Source of the DNA: Clostridiales bacterium
GTDB lineage: Bacteria; Bacillota; Clostridia; Lachnospirales; Lachnospiraceae
Reading direction: 5' to 3'
Length of the DNA: 45,180 bases
NCBI GenBank assembly: GCA_020859995.1
Contig: JAJBVE010000064.1
Location: 1 to 45,180, forward strand
Positions 44,985 through 45,180 of this stretch are shown here, in pieces. Below the pieces are notes generated by a model. That model worked only from the letters and a program-made list of their open reading frames with translations, had not been told where the DNA came from and did not search any database. The first letter of the stretch is position 1, and each line of letters begins with the position of its first letter. The position numbers and the translations under genes are program-made.

Positions 44985-45180
44985 TCATTTCTGCCCATTA
45001 TTTTCTAAGTTTAACAGCTCCCTTTTTCTATCAATCCCCCCTGCATAGCCAGTCAGGTTCCCCTTCGCGCCGACCACACGGTGGCAGGGAACAATAATCG
45101 AGACGGGATTGCGGCCGACCGCGCCTCCCCCAGCCTGTGCCGAAATCGTAGTTAGTCCGCGATGCCTCTCAAAACTTGCG
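44985..45180 (-). CDS. ogt: O6-alkylguanine-DNA alkyltransferase, 3' part only
   Basis: The 65 C-terminal codons inside the window read ...SAQAGGGAVGRNPVSIIVPCHRVVG... and end NNGQK. PCHRV holds the acceptor cysteine that takes the alkyl group from damaged guanine; the preceding Asn-Pro and GGAVG are family hallmarks. The N-terminal part and start lie beyond the window. Ogt and the C-terminal half of Ada cannot be told apart from this piece. Confidence 0.9.
   Translation of the reverse strand, partial: ASFERHRGLTTISAQAGGGAVGRNPVSIIVPCHRVVGAKGNLTGYAGGIDRKRELLNLENNGQK

Overview
The window looks like chromosome of a spore-forming, gut-associated Firmicute of the Lachnospiraceae type. This is inferred from content: spore-maturation gene spmA, Cna-B and BspA-like surface proteins with long Thr/Glu/Ala-rich linkers, AAA-ATPase/PD-(D/E)XK proteins, Rpn-like nucleases, an Opp peptide transporter, strong AGGAGG-type ribosome sites and sigma-A-like promoters. 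No species is claimed. No tRNA, rRNA, IS element, prophage or CRISPR array was seen.

Layout. 1-7383 (-): a giant Cna-B repeat surface protein, cut by the window start, whose signal-peptide frame is broken beside a run of seven G. 7948-9757: a divergent pair of Rpn-like genes. The nuclease gene carries an internal, near-perfect ribosome site and start for a short C-terminal product, and the other gene is a stand-alone C-terminal domain with its own promoter. 9881-13078 (-): a secreted BspA-LRR/CAP/Ig/FN3 protein. 13298-18525 (-): a kinase, VWA, PP2C and transglutaminase-like cluster resembling the TerY-P phosphorylation triad; the transglutaminase gene contains 31-bp and 17-bp repeats readable in every frame. 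18700-19479 (-): spmA with an unusual insert and no spmB beside it. 19883-24800: nucleoside-centred genes, namely uridine kinase (+), then a minus-strand run of glycosyltransferase, cytosolic ParB-like/BMP fusion, phosphoesterase and thymidine kinase. 25353-31714 (+): an oppBCDF-A transporter. 31855-39053: two AAA-ATPase/PD-(D/E)XK proteins around a polytopic membrane protein and a coiled-coil glycosyltransferase. 39463-44824 (+): two secreted arylsulfate sulfotransferases with complete active sites. 44985 to the end (-): the 3' part of an O6-alkylguanine-DNA methyltransferase gene.

How it fits together. Much of the window encodes the cell surface and exported functions. Three regions look like conflict or signalling modules: the Rpn pair, the kinase/phosphatase/VWA cluster and the AAA-PDDEXK genes. 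A 31-bp promoter-like element (TTGC.. -17- extended -10 TGGTAAGCT) recurs upstream of three minus-strand genes, two glycosyltransferases and one AAA-PDDEXK gene, and may place them under one control. The items most worth testing are the intragenic start in the Rpn-like gene, the frame break in the giant adhesin, the triad cluster, the shared promoter element and the ParB/BMP fusion.
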